Shown here: in pieces, positions 40,103-48,526 of the stretch
Position numbering within the stretch: the stretch's first letter is position 1
Layout of the letters: every line of letters begins with the position of its first letter
From: Acidimicrobiia bacterium
GTDB taxonomy: Bacteria; Actinomycetota; Acidimicrobiia; Spongiisociales; JAHEDJ01
Length of the DNA: 48,768 nucleotides
NCBI GenBank assembly: GCA_029210695.1
Contig: JARGFH010000027.1
Span: 1-48,768, forward strand
Direction of reading: 5' to 3'
Translations under genes and position numbers: made by a program
Notes under the pieces: model-generated
Seen by the model: only the letters and a program-made list of their open reading frames with translations
Databases searched by the model: none
What the model was told of the DNA's origin: nothing

Positions 40103-42142
40103 CTAGATCCTCGCTACCTCCACCAGCGTGTCCAGATATGCCACTCCGCCGCCCCAATCGGTGAGTGTGTCGCTGGTCAGAGAGTTGGCGGTCATCGGTT
40201 CTCCGTGGTCATCGCTCCACCAGCCGAACGGCACGGAGACCACGCCCGGTCGCAGGCGATCGGAGATCACGGCCGGAAGAGTGAGTCGTGCTCGGTCGTT
40301 CCACACTGCGACCTTGTCCCCGTCGGAGATTCCTCGGGATTCGGCGTCGGCCCGATCCATCTCGACGAACGGCCCGGTCTCTCTGGGCCCATGCTTCGGG
40401 AGATGCGAGTACGAGGAGTTCAAGAACCTCGTGTGGTGTTTCGGCGTCATCAAAGACAGCGGATAACGCTCGGCGAGCGGCCCGGTCGGCCCCTCATTGG
40501 GCGGGTGGTAGGTCGGAAGCGGATCCAGACCCCCGGCAGCCAGTGTTTCCGAATAGAGCTCGGCGCGTCCGCTGGCGGTGCGGAAACCGCCTTCGGCGTA
40601 GGGGAGGAGTTCGGTCGGGACGTCGACGCGCACCATTCCCTTGCTTTGCAGTAGATCGAGGTCAACACCGGACACGGCCGACTCGATCAGACTTCGGTCT
40701 GACTCGAAGAGATCCTCATCCTCGAATCCCAAAGAAAGGGCGAGGCGGCGCCACAGCTCCGTGTTGGGAACGGCTTCTCCGAGGGGGGCGATGGCCGGCT
40801 CATTCCATCCCAGGTACAGATGGCCCCAGGCAGTCACAACGTCGACCTGCTCGAGTTGGGTGGTCGCCGGGAAGACCACATCGGCATAGCGGGCCGTATC
40901 GGTCATGAACTGCTCGCTCACCACCGTGAAGAGATCGTCTCGCTCGAGACCCTTTCGAATGAGCGAAGCATTCGGAACAGTCACCACCGGGTTCCCGTTC
41001 CACACGAACAACGCTTTCACCGGCGGATCCATCGAAGGATCGGTGAGGGCACGGCCCAGGTGGTTCATGTTGATTCCGCGGCGTTCCCGGCCCGACGGTG
41101 CAGGATCGAACACGCCGTCGTCCACATTGGAATTTGCCCACGAGTGGGTGCTCTTCGACAAACCGCCGCCCAGGTCGCGCCATGACCCGGTCAGAACCGG
41201 CAGGCAAGTGAGCGCCCGGAAGAACATCGCCCCGTTCTCGCGGTGTTCGGCGCCGATCAGCGTGCGGATGTGGGCCGGTCGGGCAGCCCCATAACTGCGG
41301 GCTAGCTCCTCGATGACCTCGGCGGAAAGACCACACTCGGAGGCAGCTCTCTGTGGCGTCCACCCGGCTACGTGCTCGCGCAACGCCTCGAAGCCCGTCG
41401 AGTAGCTGTCGAGGTAGTCGTGATCGAGCAGATCGTCCCGAATCAACACGTGCATCATCCCGAGCATCAGGGCAACGTCGGTGCCGGGCAGGGGCTGGAT
41501 GTGCCGGTCGGCAGCCGCGGCGGTTGCTGTCTGAATCGGATCGATCGCCACCACTTCTGCACCATTCCTCCTGGCCTCTTCGATGAATGGCCACAAGTGC
41601 CGGTTGGTCAGCTTGGTGTTGGTTCCCCACAACAGAATGAACCGGGCATGTCGCACATCCATCGGGTCGGCCGCGTGCGAGGATCCGTAGGTGGACGCTG
41701 TCCCATCACTGGCAGTGCCGCCGCACAGGGACCCCGTCAGTTGTGAAGCGCCGATCCGGGCGAACAACCGGCGGTCCAGGGAACTCATCTGGATGAGCCC
41801 TTGGGTTCCCGCATCCCACCAGGGAAGGATCGACTCACCTCCCCATCGGTCCTTCGTCTCGTGGAGGCGCTCGGCCACCACTGCCAGGGCCTGTTCCCAA
41901 GTGGCACGTTCGAAGCGACCTTCGCCCTTCGGCCCGGTCCGGACTAACGGATGCAGCAGACGATCGGGGCTGTAGACGCGGTCGATGAAGTGGTTGACCT
42001 TCGGACATAGTTCGCCCTGCGAGAAGGGGTGATCCGGGTTGCCGCGCAGCCTCACTGCGACGCCGTCCTCGACGGTGGCGATCCATCCGCACGAGTCCGG
42101 ACAGTCGTGGTGGCAGGTTCCGAGAACTGTCTTGGTGGTCAT
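40103..42142 (-). CDS. Molybdopterin-dependent oxidoreductase
   Basis: A 679-residue catalytic subunit of the DMSO-reductase superfamily. The N-terminal 4Fe-4S motif reads C-H-H-D-C-P-D-S-C with the fourth Cys in G-E-L-C-P-K (residues 10, 14, 18 and 46). The molybdopterin domains show F-I-L-L-W-G-T-N-T, V-A-I-D-P-I-Q-T, F-V-W-N-G-N-P-V-V-T, Y-A-D-V-V-F-P-A-T-T-Q-L-E and a C-terminal dinucleotide-binding domain with P-K-H-H-T-R-F-L-N-S-S. The metal-ligand region is G-S-L-C-G-G-T-A, where Cys or Ser could ligate Mo/W. There is no TAT signal and no beta or gamma subunit gene, so it is a stand-alone cytoplasmic enzyme, like uncharacterised FdhF/YoaE-type proteins. ATG 42142 is used. The substrate is unknown. 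Confidence 0.88.
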   Translation of the reverse strand: MTTKTVLGTCHHDCPDSCGWIATVEDGVAVRLRGNPDHPFSQGELCPKVNHFIDRVYSPDRLLHPLVRTGPKGEGRFERATWEQALAVVAERLHETKDRWGGESILPWWDAGTQGLIQMSSLDRRLFARIGASQLTGSLCGGTASDGTASTYGSSHAADPMDVRHARFILLWGTNTKLTNRHLWPFIEEARRNGAEVVAIDPIQTATAAAADRHIQPLPGTDVALMLGMMHVLIRDDLLDHDYLDSYSTGFEALREHVAGWTPQRAASECGLSAEVIEELARSYGAARPAHIRTLIGAEHRENGAMFFRALTCLPVLTGSWRDLGGGLSKSTHSWANSNVDDGVFDPAPSGRERRGINMNHLGRALTDPSMDPPVKALFVWNGNPVVTVPNASLIRKGLERDDLFTVVSEQFMTDTARYADVVFPATTQLEQVDVVTAWGHLYLGWNEPAIAPLGEAVPNTELWRRLALSLGFEDEDLFESDRSLIESAVSGVDLDLLQSKGMVRVDVPTELLPYAEGGFRTASGRAELYSETLAAGGLDPLPTYHPPNEGPTGPLAERYPLSLMTPKHHTRFLNSSYSHLPKHGPRETGPFVEMDRADAESRGISDGDKVAVWNDRARLTLPAVISDRLRPGVVSVPFGWWSDDHGEPMTANSLTSDTLTDWGGGVAYLDTLVEVARI

Positions 42143-42157
42143 GCAGGGATTGTAAGT

Positions 42158-42208
42158 GTCGGTCCCCCCTCGGGGGAAGGTTCCTGCGCCGGAGCGGAGC
42201 GGAGGCGC
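42158..42208 (-). repeat. GC-rich palindromic element, copy between genes
   Basis: The sequence tcggtcccccc-tc-gggggaaggttcc, followed by a short GC-rich hairpin (cgccggagcggagcggaggcg), is the same type of element as the two inside hisIE. It starts 1 bp beyond the hisIE stop and fills the gap to the oxidoreductase gene. It may act as a terminator or mRNA-end stabiliser. Confidence 0.65.
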
Positions 42209-42209
42209 G

Positions 42210-42998
42210 TCAGCCCTCACGTTCCTTGAGCACATCGAATACCTCGGCGATCGAGATGTCGCGCTCGGCGAGTAATACGAGGAGGTGGTAGATCAAATCC
42301 CCAGCCTCTTCGGCGACCCGTCGATCGTCGGCGGTTCCGATGGAGTGATCCTTGGCGGCCATCAGGACTTCGCCTGCCTCTTCGAGCACCTTGCGGCCGG
42401 TGAAGTCGACTCCGCCGTCAATCAACTGCACGGTGTAGGACCCGTCGGGCCGCTTCACCTTGCGTTGCTGAATGGTCTGCCACAACGGACTCAGCGAATG
42501 TGCATCGGTCCCCCTTTGGGGGAAAGGTTCCTGCGCCGAGCGACGCGAAGGCGGAGGTAGGGGGGCCGACTCGTGACTCGCGACGAGCAACTCGCGACCA
42601 TCGAAACAACTCACCTCACCGGTATGGCAGGTGGGCCCATCTGGACTGGCCAGGATGAGCAAGGCATCCGAATCGCAATCCTCGGCCATGCTCACGAGAC
42701 GAAGGGTGTTCCCACTGGTCTCACCCTTCTTCCAGATTGCGCGGCGGGAGCGACTCCAGAAGTGAACGAACCCGGTCTCGAGAGTTAGGTCCTTGGCTTC
42801 CTGGTTGAGATAACCCAGCATGAGGACGCGTCCGGTATCGGCATCTTGCACGATCCCCGGAACCAGATCGGTCTCCCCTTGGGGGGAAGACGCAACAGCG
42901 GAGCCGCTGGGGTTGGGGGTCTTGTCGGTCCCCCCGGAGGGGGGAAGGTACCGCCGACCCGAAGGGTCGGGGGTAGGGGGGCTCAGGCCATCGTTCAT
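42210..42998 (-). CDS. hisIE: Bifunctional HisIE with repeat-derived insertions
   Basis: A 262-residue fusion of phosphoribosyl-AMP cyclohydrolase (HisI) and phosphoribosyl-ATP pyrophosphatase (HisE), steps 3 and 2 of histidine synthesis. HisI spans about residues 45-134, with [14 protein letters not shown], the metal motif D-C-D-S-D-A-L and C-H-T-G-E-V-S-C-F. HisE starts near 168 (L-W-Q-T-I-Q-Q-R-K), with [11 protein letters not shown] and [10 protein letters not shown]. Two segments are foreign to the family: residues 5-44 directly after M-N-D-G, and 145-167 between the domains. Both are Pro/Ser/Arg-rich translations of GC-rich palindromic repeats kept in frame. ATG 42998 overlaps the hisF stop by 4 bp. 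Confidence 0.93.
   Translation of the reverse strand: MNDGLSPPTPDPSGRRYLPPSGGTDKTPNPSGSAVASSPQGETDLVPGIVQDADTGRVLMLGYLNQEAKDLTLETGFVHFWSRSRRAIWKKGETSGNTLRLVSMAEDCDSDALLILASPDGPTCHTGEVSCFDGRELLVASHESAPLPPPSRRSAQEPFPQRGTDAHSLSPLWQTIQQRKVKRPDGSYTVQLIDGGVDFTGRKVLEEAGEVLMAAKDHSIGTADDRRVAEEAGDLIYHLLVLLAERDISIAEVFDVLKEREG
42498..42566 (-). repeat. In-frame palindromic element between HisI and HisE domains
   Basis: About 69 bp reading (plus strand) tcggtccccc-ttt-gggggaaaggttcctgcgcc, then gcgacgcgaaggc, then ggaggtaggggggcc. It has the same module order as the elements at 42158 and 42928. It is translated as about 23 Pro/Ser/Arg-rich residues linking the two enzyme domains. Confidence 0.75.
42571..42598 (-). 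repeat. Heptanucleotide-period array within hisIE
   Basis: On the plus strand four 7-mers follow one another: TCGTGAC, TCGCGAC, GAGCAAC and TCGCGAC. They adjoin the palindromic element and are translated as part of the tail after the HisI C-H-T-G-x-x-S-C-F motif. The period equals that of the intergenic arrays at 5744, 18279 and 31400. Confidence 0.55.
42867..42986 (-). repeat. Two tandem in-frame palindromic elements at the 5' end of hisIE
   Basis: This 120-bp segment starts at codon 5 of hisIE. It contains two related units (about 42866-42922 and 42928-42986). The second holds tcggtcccccc-gga-ggggggaaggta, a hairpin GCCGACCC-GAAG-GGTCGGgg, and gggtaggggggc. It adds 40 residues before the normal HisI N terminus (L-V-P-G-I-V-Q-D) without breaking the frame. 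Confidence 0.75.
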
Positions 42999-43756
42999 GA
43001 CACCCTCCTCACCGGCACACCGGCCTCTTCCAGCCCTGCCTTCACAGTGTCGATCTCGATCTCTTTGCGGTGAAAGATCGAAGCGGCCAGCACGGCAGCG
43101 GCGCCGCCCTCGGTGACGGCCGCCACGCAATGTTCGACTGTTCCGGCGCCACCGGAGGCAATGACGGGAACCGGAACGGCGTCGCCGACCGCCCGGAGCA
43201 ACTCCACATCGAACCCATTCTTGGTGCCATCCCGATCCATCGAGGTGAGCAGGATCTCGCCGGCACCCAGGCGGACACCTTCGGTCACCCACTCGATGGC
43301 GTCGATGCCGGTCGGAGTGCGCCCACCGTGCGTGTAGACCTCCCACGACTCTCCGGTTCGCTTGGCATCCACAGCTAGCACCACACACTGACGGCCGAAC
43401 TCGGCAGCACACTCGGCGATGAGCGACGGCCGCTCTACAGCGGCGGTATTCACGGACACCTTGTCGGCGCCGGCCCGCAACACCGAGCGCATGTCGTCTA
43501 CCGATCGAACCCCGCCTCCAACCGTCAGGGGCACGAAAACCTCGGAAGCCGTCCGGTGCACAACGTCCAGGAAGATGTCTCGCTCGTCCGATGAGGCGGT
43601 GATGTCCAGATAGACGATTTCGTCTGCTCCCTCGGCCGCATACCTGGCGGCCAGTTCGACAGGATCGCCCTCATCTACCAGATCGACGAAATTGACTCCC
43701 TTGACGACTCGCCCGTGATCGACGTCGAGGCACGGGATGATCCGGCTACGCAGCAT
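42995..43756 (-). CDS. hisF: Imidazole glycerol phosphate synthase, cyclase subunit
   Basis: A 253-residue TIM barrel that, with HisH, makes imidazole glycerol phosphate and AICAR from PRFAR. The N terminus [16 protein letters not shown] has the first catalytic Asp, and V-V-L-A-V-D-A-K-R the second. The phosphate-binding loops G-G-G-V-R-S and A-S-G-G-A-G-T are intact. ATG 43756 overlaps the 3' end of hisH by 11 bp. It directly follows hisH, with no hisA between, unlike the common order hisH-hisA-hisF. Confidence 0.96.
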   Translation of the reverse strand: MLRSRIIPCLDVDHGRVVKGVNFVDLVDEGDPVELAARYAAEGADEIVYLDITASSDERDIFLDVVHRTASEVFVPLTVGGGVRSVDDMRSVLRAGADKVSVNTAAVERPSLIAECAAEFGRQCVVLAVDAKRTGESWEVYTHGGRTPTGIDAIEWVTEGVRLGAGEILLTSMDRDGTKNGFDVELLRAVGDAVPVPVIASGGAGTVEHCVAAVTEGGAAAVLAASIFHRKEIEIDTVKAGLEEAGVPVRRVS

Positions 43757-44363
43757 CGGCAGCCTCCGCACACTCCCGCACGAAGTTCCCGAGCACCCTG
43801 ACACCGTCCGGGCCACTGCGCTCCGGGTGGAATTGCACTCCAACCCGTATTCCGTCCCGGGCGGCCGCTACGAAGGGATTGCCGTAGGTAGCGCGCGCAA
43901 CGACGACGGTCTCATCAATCGGCACCGCCGCGTAGGAGTGGACGAAGTAGAAAGGTGCATCATCAGCAACTCCGGCGAAAAGGGGGTCTTCCCTCTGGAA
44001 GGTGAGATCGTTCCATCCGATGTGCGGCAACTTGGGAGTTTCCTGAAGCTGTTCCACCCGGCCCCGCATCAGACCGAGGCAGGCGGTTGCGTCTTCGTCG
44101 CTGGATTCGAAAAACAACTGCAGGCCAACACAGATCCCCAACAACGGCCGGTCAAGTTCGAGAAGCGGATCAACGAATCCGCTCTGTCTCAGGCGGCGCA
44201 TGGCAACTCCGGTGGATCCGACGCCGGGAAGAACCACACCATCGACTCCTGCCAGCCCGGCTGGAACATCCGCAACGGTGACGTCGGCTCCCGAGCGCTC
44301 GAGTCCCTGAGCTATCGAGACGAGATTGCCCGCCCCATGGTCGATGACGGCGATTCTGGTCAC
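43746..44363 (-). CDS. hisH: Imidazole glycerol phosphate synthase, glutaminase subunit
   Basis: A 205-residue class I glutamine amidotransferase that supplies ammonia to HisF. It has D-H-G-A-G-N-L at the N terminus, the oxyanion strand L-P-G-V-G-S-T, the nucleophile Cys in [12 protein letters not shown], the interface region P-H-I-G-W-N and the catalytic pair in V-Q-F-H-P-E-R-S-G. Overlaps hisB by 4 bp and hisF by 11 bp. Confidence 0.96.
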   Translation of the reverse strand: MTRIAVIDHGAGNLVSIAQGLERSGADVTVADVPAGLAGVDGVVLPGVGSTGVAMRRLRQSGFVDPLLELDRPLLGICVGLQLFFESSDEDATACLGLMRGRVEQLQETPKLPHIGWNDLTFQREDPLFAGVADDAPFYFVHSYAAVPIDETVVVARATYGNPFVAAARDGIRVGVQFHPERSGPDGVRVLGNFVRECAEAADAA

Positions 44364-44944
44364 AACGTCCCTTTGGTCGACGGCACGCCCGACCGGCGCG
44401 GATCAAAGGCCACCGCACCCCGGAGGGCTCTGGCGAGGGCCTTGAAAGCCGCCTCGGCGATGTGGTGGTCGTTGGCGCCTCGTGCCCGGAGGTGGAGAGT
44501 CAGTCCGGCGGTGCGAGTGAATGCTTCGAGGGCATGGGGAATGTTCTGCGTTGTCAGGTTTCCGATTCGGTCGGTTGTGAATGGAAGTTCGATCACCGCA
44601 TAGGGCCGGCCGCTCACGTCTATCACTGCCTCGGCCACAGCTTCATCCATCGGCACCCGGGCCTCTGCAAATCGAGATATGCCCGATCGGTCGCCGAGTG
44701 CCGCCGCCAGCGCCTCGCCGAGAACCAGGGCAGTGTCTTCGACCGTGTGGTGGTCGTCCACGTGGAGGTCGCCCTCTGTCTCGACGGTCAGGTCGATCAG
44801 TGAGTGGTGGGAGAGAGACGTGAGCAGGTGATCGAAGAACCCGACTCCCGTCGAGATGTTCCCATCACCGGAGCCGTCTAGATCGAGCTTCACGGACACT
44901 GTTGTTTCTCTGGTCGAGCGCTCGACGGCAGCGGTGCGGGTCAT
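44360..44944 (-). CDS. hisB: Imidazoleglycerol-phosphate dehydratase
   Basis: A 194-residue monofunctional IGP dehydratase (no phosphatase domain). The duplicated metal-binding motifs are H-V-D-D-H-H-T-V-E-D-T-A and A-N-D-H-H-I-A-E-A-A-F-K-A; F-F-D-H-L-L-T-S-L-S-H-H near the N terminus is also typical. I used ATG 44944, which overlaps the hisC stop by 4 bp; the frame upstream is the antisense-like 3' end of hisC. Histidinol-phosphate phosphatase must be encoded elsewhere. Confidence 0.96.
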   Translation of the reverse strand: MTRTAAVERSTRETTVSVKLDLDGSGDGNISTGVGFFDHLLTSLSHHSLIDLTVETEGDLHVDDHHTVEDTALVLGEALAAALGDRSGISRFAEARVPMDEAVAEAVIDVSGRPYAVIELPFTTDRIGNLTTQNIPHALEAFTRTAGLTLHLRARGANDHHIAEAAFKALARALRGAVAFDPRRSGVPSTKGTL

Positions 44945-45996
44945 GGCAGCCTCCTGGACAGTGTGGTGATCAGACGGTCGTTCTCGGCGGGGGAGCGAAC
45001 AGTAAACCTCAAGTAGAAGGTGAGGGTGTGGGTCTGTGGAAAGGAACGAACGACGATTCCATCTTCCCACATGAGAGTTTCTGCCAGGTCACGGGCTTCG
45101 GGTCCGACCCGGGCAAGGACGAAGTTGGTGACCGTCGGAGACATCTCGAAGCCGAACTCTGAGAGCCGATCTGCGAGCGAGTCTCTTTGGGCGGCGACCC
45201 GCTCAACGTTGGCGGCGGCCCAGTGTGGCTCTGCGAGGGCGCGTTCGGCTAACGCGGCGGAGAGCGTTGAGATGCTGCCCGGTGGGCGCTGCCGGTGGAG
45301 TTCAGCCGCCAGGGTGGGTGATGAGAGCGAGTAACCGACGCGCGCACCGGCCAGAGCGAAGGCTTTCGACATCGTTCCGAGTACAACCAGGTTGGGGTAT
45401 TCGTTGAGCCACTTCGACCAGCGGTCTCCGGTGAACTCAGCGTAGGCCCCGTCGAGGACCACGATGGCGCTGGTCGACTCGATGATTGCGCGGATCTCGT
45501 CATCCGGATCGCGATGACCGGTCGGGTTGTTGGGCACGCACAGCCAGACGAGATTCGCGGTCCGGGATGCCGACTTCATCGTATCGACGTCGAGGCCGAA
45601 GTCGGAAGTCCGTCTTGGCACCTCAATCAGTGTGGCGTCGCGCTGGCCGGTGGCGACTGCGTAGAGCGTGTAGGTGGGTGGGGCGCTCACTGCGGTTCCG
45701 CCGGCGGCGAGGAAGGCACCGGCGGTAAGCAGGATCAACTCGTCTGCTCCTGCGCCGGGCACCACCTGATCCGGGTCTGTTTCCGTGTAGGCGGCGATCG
45801 CTTCTCGCAGCGGCCGGTAGTCGGCACCCGGGTATTCGTTGAGGCCGCTCGCAACTGTTGCCGCCGCCTCTCCTGCCCAATTGAAGGTGGCCGACGACGT
45901 GTTGTGGTCGAAGCGGATGACATCACCCGGGTCGATCCCGGCGCGGGCCGCGATCTCGAGAGTGGTCGGTTGCCACTGATAGACGGGAGTGGTCAC
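44941..45996 (-). CDS. hisC: Histidinol-phosphate aminotransferase
   Basis: A 351-residue class I/II PLP aminotransferase. The N-terminal F-D-H-N-T-S is followed by E-Y-P-G-A-D-Y-R-P-L-R, the cofactor-binding region G-A-G-A-D-E-L-I-L, C-V-P-N-N-P-T-G, D-G-A-Y-A-E-F, the PLP lysine in G-T-M-S-K-A-F-A-L-A-G-A-R-V-G-Y and a C-terminal L-R-F-T-V-R. It starts at GTG 45996, overlapping the hisD stop by 4 bp (GTGA). Its place in the his operon settles the substrate. Confidence 0.95.
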   Translation of the reverse strand: MTTPVYQWQPTTLEIAARAGIDPGDVIRFDHNTSSATFNWAGEAAATVASGLNEYPGADYRPLREAIAAYTETDPDQVVPGAGADELILLTAGAFLAAGGTAVSAPPTYTLYAVATGQRDATLIEVPRRTSDFGLDVDTMKSASRTANLVWLCVPNNPTGHRDPDDEIRAIIESTSAIVVLDGAYAEFTGDRWSKWLNEYPNLVVLGTMSKAFALAGARVGYSLSSPTLAAELHRQRPPGSISTLSAALAERALAEPHWAAANVERVAAQRDSLADRLSEFGFEMSPTVTNFVLARVGPEARDLAETLMWEDGIVVRSFPQTHTLTFYLRFTVRSPAENDRLITTLSRRLP

Positions 45997-47303
45997 GACT
46001 CCTCCCCGGCTTCGAAGCGGAGGTCGGCGGCGAGCTTGTGGGCGGTGAGCCCTTCGGCATCGGCCAGGCAGGTGATGGTTGGTCGCAACCGGCCGAGTCC
46101 GGCGCGGGTCAGGGTCTGCACCTGCCGCCACGAACCGAAGTCCTCGATCCCCAGTGGCCCGTAGGCTCTGGCGAGTCCGCCGGTGGGGAGAACGTGATTG
46201 GCCCCGGTGGCGTAGTCGCCGGCTGACTCGGGCGACCAACGGCCCACATACACCGAACCTGCCCCCCGGATCCGCTTGGCGTCCGCCTGAGGGTCGGCGG
46301 TAAGGATCGTGGCGTGTTCGGGGGCGTAGTCGTCGACGAACGAGATTGCGTCTTCGTGGGAAGGTGCGAGCACCATCAGGCCGTGGTCGGCCAGGGCTAC
46401 TTCGAGGATGTCGGAGCGGGACAGTTGGGTGAGCAGTGCTTCCAATTCCACCTCGACCCTGTCGAACAGCGTGCCGTCGGCAGTGACCAGCACCGCCGGC
46501 GAGTCGGGACCATGTTCGGCCTGTGACAGCAGATCGACGGCGACCAGACGAGGGTCCGCAGTCTCATCGGCCAGTACGCACACTTCGCTGGGCCCGGCCG
46601 GGAGGTCGATGCCGCACTCCCCGAACACATACAGTTTGGCGGCGGTCACCCAGGCGTTGCCGGGTCCGACGATCTTGTCTACCGGACGGATCGTCTCCGT
46701 GCCGTAGGCGAGAGCCGCGATGCCCTGTGCTCCGCCCACGATGTACATCTCGTCGACTTCCAGCAACGCGGCTGCGGCCAGCAGGGTGTCCGATACTTCG
46801 CCGTCCGGCCCGGCTGGGCTGACCACGACGACTTCCTCGACCCCGGCGAGGCGGGCAGGCGTGACGGTCATGATCAGCGTCGATGGGTAGGCCGCCTTGC
46901 CGCCGGGTACGTAGGCGCCGACCCGCTGCAATGGAGACCAGCGGCGGGCGATTTCCACTCCGGGGACGGTTTCGATGATCCGATCCTCTGGTATCTGTGA
47001 TCGGTGATAGGTGGAAACATTGGAGATGGCGGTCTCGAGCGCCAGACGCTCCTCGGACGAAATTGAGGCGAGCGCCGTATCCATCTCGGCGCGGGTGACC
47101 TGCATCCGGCCCGGCCGTCCGCCGCCGAAACGTTCGGAGGTGGCCGCCAGGGCCGCGTCGCCGCCGCTTCGTATCTCTTCGCAGATGACCGCCGCCCCCG
47201 CCCGCACGTTCGGGTCGACTACTGCCGAGCGGCGAACGATCCGCCGTCTGGCGGCCGGGGACAGGTCGCCGAGGACGATCCGCTGCATGATCGGGGTGCT
47301 CAT
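45993..47303 (-). CDS. hisD: Histidinol dehydrogenase
   Basis: A 436-residue Zn2+/NAD+-dependent enzyme catalysing the last two oxidations to histidine. Visible are Y-V-P-G-G-K-A-A-Y-P-S-T-L-I-M, G-G-A-Q-G-I-A-A-L-A-Y-G-T, D-K-I-V-G-P-G-N-A-W-V, G-P-S-E-V, the zinc-site stretch D-L-L-S-Q-A-E-H-G-P-D-S, A-P-E-H and G-A-N-H-V-L-P-T-G-G. ATG 47303 overlaps the hisG stop by 4 bp; the upstream open frame is an artefact. Confidence 0.97.
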   Translation of the reverse strand: MSTPIMQRIVLGDLSPAARRRIVRRSAVVDPNVRAGAAVICEEIRSGGDAALAATSERFGGGRPGRMQVTRAEMDTALASISSEERLALETAISNVSTYHRSQIPEDRIIETVPGVEIARRWSPLQRVGAYVPGGKAAYPSTLIMTVTPARLAGVEEVVVVSPAGPDGEVSDTLLAAAALLEVDEMYIVGGAQGIAALAYGTETIRPVDKIVGPGNAWVTAAKLYVFGECGIDLPAGPSEVCVLADETADPRLVAVDLLSQAEHGPDSPAVLVTADGTLFDRVEVELEALLTQLSRSDILEVALADHGLMVLAPSHEDAISFVDDYAPEHATILTADPQADAKRIRGAGSVYVGRWSPESAGDYATGANHVLPTGGLARAYGPLGIEDFGSWRQVQTLTRAGLGRLRPTITCLADAEGLTAHKLAADLRFEAGEES

Positions 47304-48160
47304 GCGATCAACTGCTGGATGCGGAGGACGAGGATGTCGCGCCCGCCCAGTGCTTTGAGGTCGGGGAGGACGTTCCACACGTCGTCGGCGTCGACCACTG
47401 AGTGGACGGCTACCCATCCTTCTTCGGCGAGGGGAACGACGGTGGGGGACTCCATGCCGGGGATGATCTCTGCCATCTTGTCGACGGCGCCTGCCGGAGC
47501 GTTGAGGAGTAGGTAGCGTTTGCCGCGGCCGGCCACGACCGCGGAGAGGGCGGTGACCACTTGCTCGACCTCCGTGGAACGCTCGCGAATCGCAGTGGGA
47601 TTCGCTGCCAGAACGGCCTGGGATTCGAGGATCGTTCCGACCGGTTGGAGACCGTTCACCATCAGCGTGCTGCCGGTGGAGACGAGATCCACCACCGCGT
47701 CCGCAACGTCGAGTTTGGGAGCTACCTCAACGGAACCTTTGAGCGGAACGATCGTCACGTCGATGCCGCGGCCGGCGAAGAAGTCGGCCGTCACCCGGGG
47801 GTGCGATGTCGCCACCCGGAATCCGGCGAAGTCCTCTGCCTTGTCGGCTTCGACGGCACGGGGGACGGCGGCAACCAGGCGGCAGCGGCCGTAGCCCAGT
47901 TCGGCCAGCACGGGCAGTCCATTGCCGTGTTCGGCCAGAAGGTCCTGACCGGTGATCCCCAACTCGGCAACGCCGTCGGCGACCATCTCCGGTATGTCGT
48001 CTGCCCGGACGAAGAGCAGTTCGAGGTCGACGTTGTGGACGACGACCGACAGGGCTCGTTCCGTCTTCTCGAAGACGAGCCCGGCGTCGCGCAGCAAGGT
48101 GGCGGTTGGCTGCTCGAGGCGTCCCTTGTTGGGGACGGCGAGTCTGAGGGTGCGGGTCAT
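47300..48160 (-). CDS. hisG: ATP phosphoribosyltransferase, long form
   Basis: A 286-residue HisG, the first enzyme of histidine synthesis. It has A-V-P-N-K-G-R-L at the N terminus, E-L-G-I-T-G-Q-D-L-L, the PRPP loop in D-L-V-S-T-G-S-T-L, and a C-terminal regulatory domain of about 75 residues ending I-L-V-L-R-I-Q-Q-L-I-A. The length marks the long form with an ACT-like histidine-binding domain, so feedback inhibition by histidine is expected and no HisZ is needed. ATG 48160 overlaps the regulator stop by 4 bp. Confidence 0.97.
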   Translation of the reverse strand: MTRTLRLAVPNKGRLEQPTATLLRDAGLVFEKTERALSVVVHNVDLELLFVRADDIPEMVADGVAELGITGQDLLAEHGNGLPVLAELGYGRCRLVAAVPRAVEADKAEDFAGFRVATSHPRVTADFFAGRGIDVTIVPLKGSVEVAPKLDVADAVVDLVSTGSTLMVNGLQPVGTILESQAVLAANPTAIRERSTEVEQVVTALSAVVAGRGKRYLLLNAPAGAVDKMAEIIPGMESPTVVPLAEEGWVAVHSVVDADDVWNVLPDLKALGGRDILVLRIQQLIA

Positions 48161-48462
48161 GAGGGTTCCGATCCGGCCAGGCGGTCTAGTACCAGGCGAT
48201 AGCCGCTCATTCCGTGCTGGCGCCACTGGTTGACCCGAGTGATGGTGGCGGTCGAGACGCCCATGTCTTCGGCGATCTGCCGGTAGGGGACACCATCTTC
48301 GAGCTTGCGCACGATCGCCCATCGCTGTCCCAGTTCGGTGAGTTCGTTGAAAGTGAGGAGGTCGCGGAAGAACCGGGCTACCTCATCGGTGTCCTCGAGG
48401 GTGAGCACTGCTTCGAACAGCGCCTCGGTGTCGGGGTTCCTCCACTCGTCACGGGGGTCCAT
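48157..48462 (-). CDS. TrpR/YerC-YecD family regulator of the his operon
   Basis: A 101-residue helical protein of the TrpR-like YerC/YecD family. F-N-E-L-T-E-L-G-Q-R-W-A-I-V-R-K-L-E-D-G and Y-R-Q-I-A-E-D-M-G-V-S-T-A-T-I-T-R-V form the DNA-binding helix-turn-helix of Trp-repressor type. Family members are often found next to his genes and some act as histidine-operon repressors. Here it is the first gene of the his operon and overlaps hisG by 4 bp, which makes autoregulation of the whole operon likely. AGAGGAT is the ribosome-binding site. Two direct repeats upstream are candidate operators. Confidence 0.88.
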   Translation of the reverse strand: MDPRDEWRNPDTEALFEAVLTLEDTDEVARFFRDLLTFNELTELGQRWAIVRKLEDGVPYRQIAEDMGVSTATITRVNQWRQHGMSGYRLVLDRLAGSEPS

Positions 48463-48487
48463 CTGGATCCTCTTCAGTAAGCTGTGA

Positions 48488-48513
48488 TAGCAGACTAGCG
48501 TTTTAGCACACTA
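48488..48513 (-). promoter_or_regulatory. Candidate operator direct repeats of the his operon
   Basis: On the minus strand TAGTGTGCTA (48513-48504) and TAGTCTGCTA (48497-48488) match at 9 of 10 positions and are spaced 16 bp start to start. They lie 26-51 bp upstream of the regulator ATG, in the only AT-rich stretch nearby, where the promoter should be (TTGTGT lies just upstream). They are natural binding-site candidates for the TrpR-like protein. Confidence 0.5.
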
Positions 48514-48526
48514 ATACACAACATTT

